DNA of 29,387 nucleotides from SZAS-103 sp043747745 (GCA_043747745.1 JAYTOP010000010.1:1-29387), one strand, 5' to 3'; positions 14,508-23,017 are shown, numbered from the stretch's first letter. Translations and numbers: made by a program. Notes: generated from the letters alone by a model not told the origin.

Positions 14508-15209
14508 TCAGCCCTTCGGCGAACTGGATGGCGGCGGCATGGCAGGTGTCGTCGATGCGCGCGCGGCTTCGGCTGCGGCACGTAGTGAGCGATAGCGCGC
14601 GATCACCGCCTCACCTTCCAGACGCAGGCTCGCAGATTGCGCTTCCAGACGCATTTGCGATTGTTGCTGTCGAAGCATCTGCTCATGCGCGATCGCGACG
14701 GACTTGGCGAGATCTGATGTCACCGGCTTGCCGGATAGTTCGAGATTGGATGCCGCGTTCAGCAGCGATGTGAGGTTCTGCTGCTGGCTGTCCATGCCGA
14801 TCCGGATGGTCTTGAGGGATTCGGCCTGCTGCTGGATGCGATCGTCGTAGGCACGCTTGAGTTCGGCTTCGCTCGGATACGAAGACAGCAGCACCTGATC
14901 GCTTTGCTTGGCCTTCTGGATCGCCTCGTCTGCCTTGGCGTCGGCGTCCGCCTTGGTCTGTGCGGCGACGTGCTCCTCCGCAGTCAGCGCGCGATCGACT
15001 TGTTTGAGTGTGATCCCACTTTTTGCGCTGAGCTCCTGACGTGCCTGGTTCAGCGCTTCCGGCGGCAGATCATCGCTGTAATGTGCCTTGCCATCCGGGC
15101 CGACCCACCGATACAGCTTGGGTCCGTTCTTTGCGTCCTGTGCGAGCGCGATCGGCGTGGCGATCAGTACGACGATGGCTACGGCGAGTGCATTGCGCGA
15201 GATGTTCAT
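14508..15209 (-). CDS. DUF4124-domain exported protein
   Basis: A 233-residue periplasmic protein. The ATG at 15209 is chosen because GGAG lies 6 nt upstream and the product begins with a signal peptide (MNISRNALAVAIVVLIATPIALA, cleavage after ALA); the frame is open further upstream but that part looks like spacer. A DUF4124 domain follows at about residues 30-50 (KLYRWVGPDGKAHYSDDLPPEA). The rest is a long charged, Gln/Ala-rich helical region likely to be coiled coil (EEHVAAQTKADADAKADEAIQKAKQ; HEQMLRQQQSQMRLEAQSA), ending in a Pro/Ser tail. The function of DUF4124 proteins is not known. It lies downstream of pyrE in the same direction, convergent with algC. Confidence 0.85.
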   Translation of the reverse strand: MNISRNALAVAIVVLIATPIALAQDAKNGPKLYRWVGPDGKAHYSDDLPPEALNQARQELSAKSGITLKQVDRALTAEEHVAAQTKADADAKADEAIQKAKQSDQVLLSSYPSEAELKRAYDDRIQQQAESLKTIRIGMDSQQQNLTSLLNAASNLELSGKPVTSDLAKSVAIAHEQMLRQQQSQMRLEAQSASLRLEGEAVIARYRSLRAAAEAARASTTPAMPPPSSSPKG

Positions 15210-15273
15210 GATGTTCTCCGGCGGCAGCATCTTGGCAGACCCGGCACCCAGGAACGTGAGTGTCGTCCGGCTG

Positions 15274-15314
15274 CCCTCCCTTGACATTACGGGAGAGGGT
15301 GAGGATGAGGGTTG
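15274..15314. repeat. imperfect inverted repeat, possible dispersed repeat remnant
   Basis: CCCTCCC, a short spacer and GGGAGAGGG form an imperfect stem, trailed by GTGAGGATGAGGGT. It lies between pyrE and the DUF4124 gene. It may be a degenerate dispersed repeat or a weak terminator for pyrE. Confidence 0.35.
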
Positions 15315-15342
15315 ATCCGTACCAGTCAAGCCAGCACGAGGC

Positions 15343-15996
15343 TCAACGGCTCCCACTTCCGTAGCGCCGACGATACGCCGAAAGCGCATCGAAGTGCATG
15401 GCCAGGTCGGCCCGGCCGTCGGCCAGTTGCAGCAGCTCGTCAAGGCCTGCGATGGCGAGGACGGGCAGCCCGAATTCCGCGCGTACCGCCTCGGTCGCGG
15501 ACAGCGCGCTGTCGCCGCCGCGTTCCTGCCGGTCCAGCGCGATCAGCACGCCGCAGGGAATGCCGTCGGCGTTGCGGATGATCTCGATCGCCTCGCGGAT
15601 CGCAGTCCCGGCGGTGATCACGTCGTCCACGATCAACACGCGTTTTCCGGCCAAGGAAGCGCCGATCAGCGAACCGCCCTCGCCATGATCCTTGGCTTCC
15701 TTGCGGTTGAACGCGAGCGGGGCGTCGCGGCCAAGCCCGGCCAGTGCGATCGCCGCCGCAGTCGCGAGCGGGATGCCCTTGTAGGCCGGCCCGAACAGCA
15801 CGTCGAAATCGAGCTTGGCGGCGAGTAGCGTCTGCGCATACGCCTGCCCCAGCGCCGCGAGCGCTGCGCCGCTGTCGAAACGCCCGGCGTTGAAGAAATA
15901 CGGGCTGATCCGCCCGGACTTGAGGGTGAACTCGCCGAAGCGCAATGCATTGCGCGCGAGGGCGCTTTCGAGGAACAGTCGCTGGTGGTCGAGCAT
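15343..15996 (-). CDS. pyrE: orotate phosphoribosyltransferase
   Basis: A 217-residue homodimeric enzyme of pyrimidine synthesis, joining orotate to PRPP to give OMP. The ATG at 15996 is chosen because MLDHQRLFLESALARNALRFGEFTLKSGR aligns without gap to the E. coli PyrE N-terminus in memory; upstream in-frame ATGs at 16005 and 16035 lack support. FTLKSGRISPYFFNAG, FGPAYKGIPLA and NRKEAKDHGEGG (catalytic loop) are present. The PRPP-binding VLIVDDVITAGTA lies at about 117-129. Length is close to the E. coli enzyme. It is 66 bp downstream of the CphA-like Mur ligase gene on the same strand, so it may be read from the cyanophycin unit or its own promoter. Confidence 0.96.
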   Translation of the reverse strand: MLDHQRLFLESALARNALRFGEFTLKSGRISPYFFNAGRFDSGAALAALGQAYAQTLLAAKLDFDVLFGPAYKGIPLATAAAIALAGLGRDAPLAFNRKEAKDHGEGGSLIGASLAGKRVLIVDDVITAGTAIREAIEIIRNADGIPCGVLIALDRQERGGDSALSATEAVRAEFGLPVLAIAGLDELLQLADGRADLAMHFDALSAYRRRYGSGSR

Positions 15997-16062
15997 GGCG
16001 GTCATCGCAGGAAGAAGAGACCGATTGTCGCGCAAGCGCAGCGTGCGTGTCCGCGTCGTGGA

Positions 16063-17853
16063 TCAGTCCGTGGGCAAGGGCTGTTGCGGATGCCAGTTGT
16101 CCGCACTGAGCCGATCCAGCAGTGACGCGACCTCGCCGCGCGCGAGCTTGCCGTGGATCGGCAGTACCACGGTGTCGCCTGCCTGCGCCCATGCGAGCAG
16201 CGTGCGCGAGGCTTCGAGTTCGTCGCTGCAGAACGGAATCGCATCGGCGGCGATGCCTGCAGCGAGCAGGGCTTCGCGCAGGATCGCCGCGACTTCGCCG
16301 GAAGCGCGTCCGCGCAGCATGCCGGCGATGTCCTTGAGCACGACGTGCGCTGGATGAAATGCTGCTGCGGTCGTCGCCAGCGCGCGCAGGTCGGTGTCGC
16401 TGCGGTCGCCGGCCTGGCCGAGCAGCAGGCCGAACCGGCCCTGGATGCGTCGCACGCCTGCGACCTGCAGCAGACCGCGCAGGCCATCGGGGTTGTGCGC
16501 GTAATCGAGCCAGACATCGACGCCGCCGAGCGACCAGTGCTGCAACCTGCCCGGGTTGTCGGCATGGCTCGCGCCGAAGTACGTGAGGACGTCGGCAATC
16601 GTCGCCGGGGCAATGCCGAGTGCGCTCGCCCCGAGCGACGCTGCGAGGATGTTTGCGATGTTGTAATGCGCCTGTCCATGCGCGCTGAGCGGCATCGTAT
16701 CGATCGCGCCGAGATCGTGCGCTACACCCGCGAACGTCAGTCGCACCTGGCCATCGCGCACGCCGCAGGTCGTGTCGCCGCGCGCGCGATGCGCTTCCAG
16801 CAGTGCATCACGGTCGTCGAGCGCGAACCAGCCGAGCGCAGGACCAATGCCGTCTGCATGCGCGCGCAGGGTCGCGTCGTCGGCATTCAGGATCAGCAGC
16901 CCATCGCGATCGACCACGCGCGCGACGCTGAGCTTCACCCGCGCAAGTCCGTCGAGGTCGTGTACGCCGTAACTGCCGTAGTGATCGGCGCTTAGGTTGG
17001 TGACGATCGCGACCTGCGCGCGCTGCACCGCGAGGCCGCGCCGCAGGATGCCGCCGCGTGCGGTTTCCAGGATCGCGGCCTGCACCTCGGGCTGCCGCAG
17101 CACTGCGCGCGCTCCGGCCGGTCCGGAATAATCGCCGGCCGCGATCTGCGCCGCATCGACAAGCAAGCCGTCGGTGCAGCTGTAACCGGTGCGCCAGCCG
17201 TGCGCGCGCGCCATCGCCGCGAGCAGGCGCACGGTGGTGGTCTTGCCATTGGTGCCGGTGACCAAGGCGAGCGGGACATCGTGGATTGCCGACCAGTCGA
17301 TGGCGTCGAGATCGGGCATGGCATCCATCGGCCAAGAGCGCGCGCCGCAGCCTTCGCCGAGCGTCAGCGCGTCGTCGTCGAGCAGCAACGCGACGCGATG
17401 GGCCTGCGCGGCGTGTTCGATCGCGACCAGTTTCGGGTTCGCCTCGCTCGCGGCTAGTGCGCGCAAGGTCGCCATCGCCAGCGCCTCGTCCCAGCACGCG
17501 GCGTAGCCGGGCGCGTGGAAGCGCGCGTAACCGGCGTCGGCCTGCGCCTCAGCAATGCTGGCCAGCCATGCCCATTCGTTGACGTCGGTCGCGGCGAACA
17601 GTTGATCGAGCGGCGCAGCAAGGGCGAGCGTTGCGCCGCTCGCATGTGCCTGCGCGAACAAGGCTCCATCGGGCCATCCGAGCGCCACGCGCGTCGTTGA
17701 GACACGCTCGCGCCATGCATCCAGCATCGCTGGGCCGACCGCGATGCCAGCGGTCTCCAGTGCCGCACCGACACTGCCGAAGTACGGATTCGCGCCAAGC
17801 ATCCGGCGCGAATCGGTGAACGGCGTGGGGCTCGGTGCGACCTCTTCCCGCAT
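16063..17853 (-). CDS. stand-alone CphA-like Mur ligase (cyanophycin synthetase paralogue without ATP-grasp)
   Basis: A 596-residue protein beginning at the ATG at 17853, 2 nt after the cphA stop. Residues 1-190 match nothing I recognise and lack an ATP-grasp. From about 200 a complete Mur-ligase unit runs parallel to the CphA C-terminal half: P-loop TGTNGKTTT (about 198-206), ETARGGILRRG, NLSADHYGSYGVHDLDGLARVK, NADD, HYNIANILAA, GRLQHW...LDYAHNPDGLRGLL, GQAGDRSDTDLRALA and LRGRASGEVAAILREALLAAGI. Every block has its counterpart in the neighbouring CphA. In CphA this domain adds arginine to the beta-carboxylate of aspartate. The conserved ATP and ligase blocks suggest an active ATP-dependent amide ligase, but its substrate is unknown. 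It is not MurC-F by sequence feel. It could modify cyanophycin, or join a different amino acid. Confidence 0.8.
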   Translation of the reverse strand: MREEVAPSPTPFTDSRRMLGANPYFGSVGAALETAGIAVGPAMLDAWRERVSTTRVALGWPDGALFAQAHASGATLALAAPLDQLFAATDVNEWAWLASIAEAQADAGYARFHAPGYAACWDEALAMATLRALAASEANPKLVAIEHAAQAHRVALLLDDDALTLGEGCGARSWPMDAMPDLDAIDWSAIHDVPLALVTGTNGKTTTVRLLAAMARAHGWRTGYSCTDGLLVDAAQIAAGDYSGPAGARAVLRQPEVQAAILETARGGILRRGLAVQRAQVAIVTNLSADHYGSYGVHDLDGLARVKLSVARVVDRDGLLILNADDATLRAHADGIGPALGWFALDDRDALLEAHRARGDTTCGVRDGQVRLTFAGVAHDLGAIDTMPLSAHGQAHYNIANILAASLGASALGIAPATIADVLTYFGASHADNPGRLQHWSLGGVDVWLDYAHNPDGLRGLLQVAGVRRIQGRFGLLLGQAGDRSDTDLRALATTAAAFHPAHVVLKDIAGMLRGRASGEVAAILREALLAAGIAADAIPFCSDELEASRTLLAWAQAGDTVVLPIHGKLARGEVASLLDRLSADNWHPQQPLPTD

Positions 17854-17855
17854 GC

Positions 17856-20651
17856 TCAATCGTCGCCTTCGCGCGCGATGGTGATGCCGCGCTCATCGCG
17901 GATCATGCCTTCCATCGCGGCGTGGATCGCTTCTTCGGCTGCCGGTTCGATGACGCGCATCTCGGGCATCGCCTCGCGCGACGGTGCCTCGGGAGCGCCC
18001 TCGGCGCGGAACTTGATGATCTGCTTCCACGAACGCACCAGCGTGTCGGCGAAGACCAGCAACAGGTCGCCCGCGCGACCCATCTGCAGCGCAGCATCGA
18101 TCGCTTCCTGTTCGTCGTGGATCCTGCTGATCGCGCTTTCCGGCACGCCCGCGGCCATCAGTGCATCGGCGATGATGCGTGGCACCTCGTCGCCGTCGCG
18201 GCCACGTAGCGAGTCGTCGCGGCGGACGATGTAGTGGTCGAAACGATTGGCCACCGCGTTGGCGATATCGCGCAGGTCCTCGTCGCGACGATCGCCCGGT
18301 CCGGCGACCACCACGATGCGGCGGCCGGTGACGTCGAGGCGCTGCGCGAGGTCGGCCATCACGCCGACCGCGTGCGCGTTGTGGCCGTAGTCGAACAGCA
18401 CCTTGAACGGATGCTCGTTGAACACGTTCATGCGCCCGGGCGCCTGGAAGAACGTGGTGTCGAACGTGCGCAGGCCCTGGCGGATCGCATCGAGCTTGAT
18501 GCCGAGCGAGAACGCCACCGCTGCTGCGGTCATCGCGTTGTGCACGTTGTGGAATGCGCGGCCCTCGAGCGTGGCCGGGATCAGGTGCGTCCACAGCAGT
18601 GGAATATGGCTGCCCTTGTCGTACAGGGTGATCATCTGGCCGTTGACGCCGCCCTCGAGAGCGCACGCGCGGCCGCCGGCACGGATGTGCTCGCGCACCA
18701 GCGCATGCGCGGGATTCATGGTCACGTAGCAGATCGTCTTCGCGTCGGTGTATCCGGACATTTTCAGCACGAGCGGATCGTCGGCGTTGAGCACCGCGCA
18801 TTCGGTAGCGACTTCCACCACGATGCGTTTGACCTCGGCAAGCTGTTCGAGCGTGTCGATGCCTTTCAGGCCGAGGTGGTCGGATTGCACGTTGAGCACC
18901 GCGCCGACATCGACGTGGCGCACCGCCATGCCCGCGCGCAGCAGGCCGCCGCGCGCCGTCTCGAGGATCGCGATGTCGATCTGCGGATCGGCGAGCACCA
19001 TGCGCGCCGACACTGGGCCAGTCATGTCGCCCTCGACCGTGCGCTGGCCGTCGATGTAGACGCCGTCGGTGGTGGTCAGGCCGGGCGTATAGCCAGCCAT
19101 CTTGGTGATGTGCGAGAGCATGCGCGCGGTGGTGGTCTTGCCGTTGGTGCCGGTGATCGCGGCGATCGGCACGCGCGACGGCGTACCCGGCGGGAACAGC
19201 ATGTCGACGACCGGGCCGGCTGCATCGCGCGGCGTACCGGTGCTTGGCGCGACATGCATGCGGAAGCCTGGCGCGGCATTGATCTCGCAGATCGCACCGC
19301 CAATGGATTTGTAGCTCTCGGCGATGTTCGGCGAGATGAAATCGACGCCGCCGACATCCAAGCCGATCGCACGCACCGCGCGCACCGCCATGTCGCGATT
19401 GTCGGGATGGATGATGTCGGTGACGTCGGTCGCGGTGCCGCCGGTGGACAGGTTCGCGGTCGAGCGCAGGTACACGATCTCGTCCGCCTTCGGCACCGAG
19501 TCGGCGGTGTAGTCGACGCGCGCCATCATCATCGCGGCCTGCGCATCGAGTTCGAGGCGGGTGAGCACTTTTTCGTGGCCGACGCCGCGACGCGGGTCAT
19601 GGTTCACGATCTCGACGAGTTGCGCGATGGTGCGCGTGCCATCGCCGACGACATGGCCGGGCGTGCGCTTGGTTGCGGCGATCAGTTCGCCGTTGACGAC
19701 GAGCAGGCGATGGTCGTCGCCAGACACGAAGGTTTCGACGATCACCGAACGCGAGTGTTCGTGCGCCGATGTGAATCCGCCGCGCACCGCATCGTCTCCG
19801 GAAATACCAATCGTAATGCCGCGGCCGTGGTTGCCGTTGTACGGCTTGGTGACGACGAGCCCGCCAAGTCTGCTCGCAGCGCGCACGGCTTCGGCCGACG
19901 ACTGCACGAGTTCCTGGCGCGGCACCGGCAGCCCGAGCGCGCCGAGGATCTTGTTGGTCTCTTCCTTGTCGCTCGCAAGCTCGACCGCGATGTGCGGGGT
20001 CTTGCCGGTCACGGTCGCCTGGATGCGCTGCTGATACTTGCCGTGGCCAAGCTGCACCAGCGACTGGTCGTTCATGCGCAACCACGGAATCCCGCGCTGT
20101 TCGGCGGCGTGCACGAGTGAGCGCGTGGACGGCCCGAGCGCGCGGCGCTGCGCGTAGCGGATGAACGCGTCGCGCGCGGTGGCCCAGACGAAGTCGTCGG
20201 GCACGCTACCCTTCGGACGCAGTTCTTCCGGCAACAGCGAGGACAGCAGTTTCAGCGCAAGCTCGCCGGCCGCGATGCCTTCTTCCTTCTGCACGTATTC
20301 GTACACTACCGAATACACACCGGGGCGGTCGTCGGAAACGCTGCGGGTCTTGCCGAAAGTCACGTTCTCGCCAGCGACGTTCTGCAGTTCGATCGCGACG
20401 TGTTCCAGCACATGCCCGAGCCAGGTGCCTTCGCCTTCGCGCATGCGCCGCTCGAATCCGCCGGGTTCGCGATACGAGCATCCGTGTTCGCGCAGGCCGG
20501 GCAAGGCTTCCATCAGTCCGTCGACGAACGCGGGACCGAGCTTGGCGGTCGGCCATTGCTCCAGCGCCTCCAGGTCCAGCTCCAGCCGGATGACCGGAAA
20601 ATGGGCGTAGAGCGATGGGCCCTGATAGATGGAGCGGTCGAGAATGCGCAT
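17856..20651 (-). CDS. cphA: cyanophycin synthetase
   Basis: A 931-residue enzyme that polymerises aspartate and arginine into cyanophycin using ATP, without ribosomes. An N-terminal domain (1 to about 165; RSIYQGPSLYAHFPVIRL, GTWLGHVLEHVAIELQ) precedes an ATP-grasp domain (about 220-475) with VTKPYNGNHGRGITIGI, DHRLLVVNGELIAATKR and the EINAAPGFRMH end motif, which activates the polymer C-terminus for Asp addition. The Mur-ligase domain (about 490-880) has ITGTNGKTTTARML (about 497), ILETARGGLLRAGM, NVQSDHLGLKG and FDYGHNAHAVG, and adds Arg to the side chain. A charged extension of about 45 residues ends the protein. GGGGAG stands about 6 nt before the ATG. cphB lies 95 bp upstream and the Mur ligase paralogue 2 nt downstream, on the same strand. 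Confidence 0.97.
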   Translation of the reverse strand: MRILDRSIYQGPSLYAHFPVIRLELDLEALEQWPTAKLGPAFVDGLMEALPGLREHGCSYREPGGFERRMREGEGTWLGHVLEHVAIELQNVAGENVTFGKTRSVSDDRPGVYSVVYEYVQKEEGIAAGELALKLLSSLLPEELRPKGSVPDDFVWATARDAFIRYAQRRALGPSTRSLVHAAEQRGIPWLRMNDQSLVQLGHGKYQQRIQATVTGKTPHIAVELASDKEETNKILGALGLPVPRQELVQSSAEAVRAASRLGGLVVTKPYNGNHGRGITIGISGDDAVRGGFTSAHEHSRSVIVETFVSGDDHRLLVVNGELIAATKRTPGHVVGDGTRTIAQLVEIVNHDPRRGVGHEKVLTRLELDAQAAMMMARVDYTADSVPKADEIVYLRSTANLSTGGTATDVTDIIHPDNRDMAVRAVRAIGLDVGGVDFISPNIAESYKSIGGAICEINAAPGFRMHVAPSTGTPRDAAGPVVDMLFPPGTPSRVPIAAITGTNGKTTTARMLSHITKMAGYTPGLTTTDGVYIDGQRTVEGDMTGPVSARMVLADPQIDIAILETARGGLLRAGMAVRHVDVGAVLNVQSDHLGLKGIDTLEQLAEVKRIVVEVATECAVLNADDPLVLKMSGYTDAKTICYVTMNPAHALVREHIRAGGRACALEGGVNGQMITLYDKGSHIPLLWTHLIPATLEGRAFHNVHNAMTAAAVAFSLGIKLDAIRQGLRTFDTTFFQAPGRMNVFNEHPFKVLFDYGHNAHAVGVMADLAQRLDVTGRRIVVVAGPGDRRDEDLRDIANAVANRFDHYIVRRDDSLRGRDGDEVPRIIADALMAAGVPESAISRIHDEQEAIDAALQMGRAGDLLLVFADTLVRSWKQIIKFRAEGAPEAPSREAMPEMRVIEPAAEEAIHAAMEGMIRDERGITIAREGDD

Positions 20652-20746
20652 GGTGTCTCCCCAGACTGGTTGCGATCGTGCTGCGTGTCCTTCCTGCTAT
20701 CTGCTGCCTTGTACAATCCTTGTGCGTGGCCTTGCCGACGAAAAGC

Positions 20747-21586
20747 CTAGCGTACGCTCGACAGCGTGCCAGCCGAAGCCTTCCGCGTGTGCAGGTTGAA
20801 GGTCGCGCCCTGCACAAGAATATGCACCTTCAGGCCGAGCAGGCAGACCGGCTGGCTCAGGCTGACTTCGGCCATCGAGGAAAACTCCAGACCATCGGCG
20901 TCGACCACGGTCACCGCGCCGCTGCCCTCGACTTCGAGCGTGTTGTCCGGCGCGATGAAGGCGGCGGTGTCTTCGTCCAGCCCGATCCCGATCGCGAACG
21001 GGTTGTAGGCCAGCGCCGCAACGAGGCGGCCGAGGCGGTCGCGCTGGCGGAAATGCTGGTCGATGATGAAGCGGTTGGTCAGGCCCAGGCCCGGCGCGAG
21101 ACGCACGCTACCCGCGCGCGGCGACGAGCCTTCCTTGCCGAACGCGATCATGTGTTCGCTGAGGATGCTCGCACCTGCGCTGGTGCCGGCGACATGGACG
21201 CCATGGGCGTTGCGCTCGCGGATCAACTTGGCCGCCGGTGTGCCGCCGAGGATCGTCGAGATCCGCAACTGGTTGCCGCCGGTGAAGAACACCCCACTCG
21301 CATTTTCGATCTTGCGCAGGTAGTCGTCGCGATGGCCGTCCTCGCGCACCGCGAAATCGACCGAGGTCGCGCGCCCGGCTTCGAGACGGCCGAACAGATC
21401 CTCATAGCGGGTGCCGGTGTCGGGCTTGCGGCTCGCGGTCGGGATCACCACGATGTCGGCGTCGCGTCCGCCGCACAAATCCACGAAGCGTTTCAGGATC
21501 CTTCGTCGGCTTTCCTTGTCTTCAGCGCCGCCGATCGGAATGATCCAGCCGCGCTGACCGCCATCGGGAATCCTGCTTGGGCACAT
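20747..21586 (-). CDS. cphB: cyanophycinase
   Basis: A 279-residue serine peptidase of family S51 that releases beta-Asp-Arg dipeptides from cyanophycin. GWIIPIGGAEDK opens the fold, followed by VVIPTASRKP and FFTGGNQLRI. The nucleophile serine is in AGTSAGASILSEHM (about 132-145), and IDQHFRQRDRLGRL and GIGLDEDTAAFI follow. These are the canonical cyanophycinase blocks and the length is typical. AGGAGG lies 5 nt before the ATG, the strongest ribosome site in this part. It has no signal peptide, so it acts on intracellular granules. It is first in the apparent cphB-cphA-Mur ligase unit. No isoaspartyl dipeptidase to finish degradation is seen in the window. Confidence 0.96.
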   Translation of the reverse strand: MCPSRIPDGGQRGWIIPIGGAEDKESRRRILKRFVDLCGGRDADIVVIPTASRKPDTGTRYEDLFGRLEAGRATSVDFAVREDGHRDDYLRKIENASGVFFTGGNQLRISTILGGTPAAKLIRERNAHGVHVAGTSAGASILSEHMIAFGKEGSSPRAGSVRLAPGLGLTNRFIIDQHFRQRDRLGRLVAALAYNPFAIGIGLDEDTAAFIAPDNTLEVEGSGAVTVVDADGLEFSSMAEVSLSQPVCLLGLKVHILVQGATFNLHTRKASAGTLSSVR

Positions 21587-21735
21587 CGAGGCCTCCTGGG
21601 CCGTGTATTCAGAATCGCGAAACTATCACGCTGCCGATGCGAAAGGGTCAGGATTCGTTCGGCGTCTGGGTGTGGGCTGATGTACGCTGAATTTCTGCAA
21701 GCACTGATTGGTCCGGCCAGACAGATGGAAATGTC

Positions 21736-22131
21736 ATGAAATTCAAAACGCCACGGCTATGGATCATTTCGGGCCTTGCGGGTCTCATGCTTGGCTTTGT
21801 AGCTGCATTTCTGTTACTCGCCGCTTACGACTCTGGTCTGTTCTATGCGCCCGTGAAGGTGCAATTCGTGGAGTTGCGTCACTACATCCGAGAGCACAGA
21901 TTCGATAGTGAAATTTCATGGTTCATCGAGCCGCGAGGATCGAACGAATACTTGGTCACGCAACGAGAAATCTTTCGTCGTCGGCAATTCATCTTCGACA
22001 AAAACGTTGTCGAGTCGGATTTTTCGATAGAGGCCCGCTCGCGCATCAATCTTGACGGCGACAAGATTTTCACTTGGCCAAAGCGAAATGAGCTGAGGGA
22101 TGCCAAGCCATCGCAGGCAAAGCAAGAATAG
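21736..22131 (+). CDS. small hypothetical membrane-anchored protein
   Basis: A 131-residue protein with a basic start (MKFKTPRLW) and one hydrophobic segment at about residues 8-30 (LWIISGLAGLMLGFVAAFLLLAAY). It continues with a polar, Arg-rich domain of about 95 residues (VELRHYIREHRFDSEISWFIEPRG; REIFRRRQFIFDKNVVESDF). It looks like a single-pass inner-membrane protein with an outside domain, or an uncleaved signal anchor. No family is recognised. Its codon use is AT-richer than both neighbours, suggesting later acquisition. TGGAAATG before the ATG is a weak ribosome site. It lies between divergent cphB and the exonuclease gene, and no link to either is evident. Confidence 0.65.
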   Translation: MKFKTPRLWIISGLAGLMLGFVAAFLLLAAYDSGLFYAPVKVQFVELRHYIREHRFDSEISWFIEPRGSNEYLVTQREIFRRRQFIFDKNVVESDFSIEARSRINLDGDKIFTWPKRNELRDAKPSQAKQE

Positions 22132-22201
22132 AGTTTGCGCCCGCGCCGCATTGCCTCGGCGCGTTGCGTATGATTGCGCGACTCCATCCGGCTTGGACTC
22201 C

Positions 22202-23017
22202 ATGCGCATCATCAGCTTCAACGCGAACGGGCTGCGCTCGGCTGTCAGCAAGGGTTTTTTTGAATGGTTCATCGCCCAAAAGGCCGACGTGCTGTGCGTC
22301 CAGGAGACCAAGGCGCAGGAACACCAGTTGCGCGTCGAGGGTTTCCTCCCGGAGGGCTACAGCGCGTATTTTCGCGACGCGACGACCAAGAAAGGCTACA
22401 GCGGCGTGGCGATCTACACGAAGCGCGAGCCGGACGAGGTCCGTACAGGGCTGGGCTGGGACGCGTTCGATGAGGAAGGCCGTTATCTCGAAGCGCGCTA
22501 CGGCAACCTCAGCGTGGTGTCGCTGTACGTGCCGTCGGGTTCGTCCGGCGACGTGCGCCAGCAATTCAAGTTCGATGTCATGGCGTGGTTCAAGCCGATC
22601 CTCGACGGCTGGCTCGCGAGCGGCCGCGACTATGTCCTGTGCGGTGACTGGAACATCGTGCGCGCCAGGAACGACATCAAGAACTGGACCTCCAACCAGA
22701 AGAACTCAGGCTGCCTGCCAGCCGAACGCGCGTGGCTCAACGGGATGATCGCCGACGGCTGCGGTGACGGTACGCCCGCGCCGGAGCACGGCTGGGTCGA
22801 CACCTTCCGTGCGCTGAAACCTGAGGCGGTCGAATACTCGTGGTGGTCGCAACGCGGTGCCGCGCGCGCGAACGACGTCGGCTGGCGGATCGACTACCAG
22901 TTCGCCACGCCGTCGTTGCGCGCGAAGCTGAAAGGCTGCGCGATCCATCCGACGCCGCGGTTTTCCGACCATGCGCCTTACGTCGTCGACTACGACGTCA
23001 AGGGCAACGGCGGATGA
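22202..23017 (+). CDS. xthA: exodeoxyribonuclease III / AP endonuclease
   Basis: A 271-residue enzyme of the exonuclease III family, which cuts abasic sites and degrades 3' ends during base-excision repair. The start at 22202 gives MRIISFNANGLRSAV, the family N-terminus. Catalytic residues are all visible: N7 in SFNANG, E35 in CVQETKA, the CGDWN motif at about 146-150 and the general base in FSDHAPYVVDYD at about 255-257. The body also resembles Pseudomonas Crc (LPSG, DIKNW, AERAWL, YSWW, GWRIDYQ), which is an ExoIII relative that lost these catalytic residues and became an RNA-linked catabolite regulator. The present protein keeps them, so nuclease function is favoured. It overlaps the next gene as ATGA. 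Confidence 0.9.
   Translation: MRIISFNANGLRSAVSKGFFEWFIAQKADVLCVQETKAQEHQLRVEGFLPEGYSAYFRDATTKKGYSGVAIYTKREPDEVRTGLGWDAFDEEGRYLEARYGNLSVVSLYVPSGSSGDVRQQFKFDVMAWFKPILDGWLASGRDYVLCGDWNIVRARNDIKNWTSNQKNSGCLPAERAWLNGMIADGCGDGTPAPEHGWVDTFRALKPEAVEYSWWSQRGAARANDVGWRIDYQFATPSLRAKLKGCAIHPTPRFSDHAPYVVDYDVKGNGG

Noticed and set aside
15210..15443. Upstream extension of the DUF4124 frame
   Set aside because: It would place about 78 residues in front of a clear signal peptide, and part overlaps pyrE in another frame. The ATG at 15209 has its own GGAG.
17854..17859. TTG start at 17859 for the Mur ligase paralogue
   Set aside because: An ATG two codons later (17853) is available and lies just after the cphA stop, so the rare TTG is not needed.
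18234..20120. 628-codon open frame antisense to cphA
   Set aside because: Its product is a His/Arg/Asp/Val-rich shadow typical of the antisense of a GC-rich gene. CphA on the other strand has every expected motif over the same span.
22202..23017. Calling the exonuclease gene crc
   Set aside because: All ExoIII catalytic residues are kept, whereas Crc has lost them. The nuclease name is safer.
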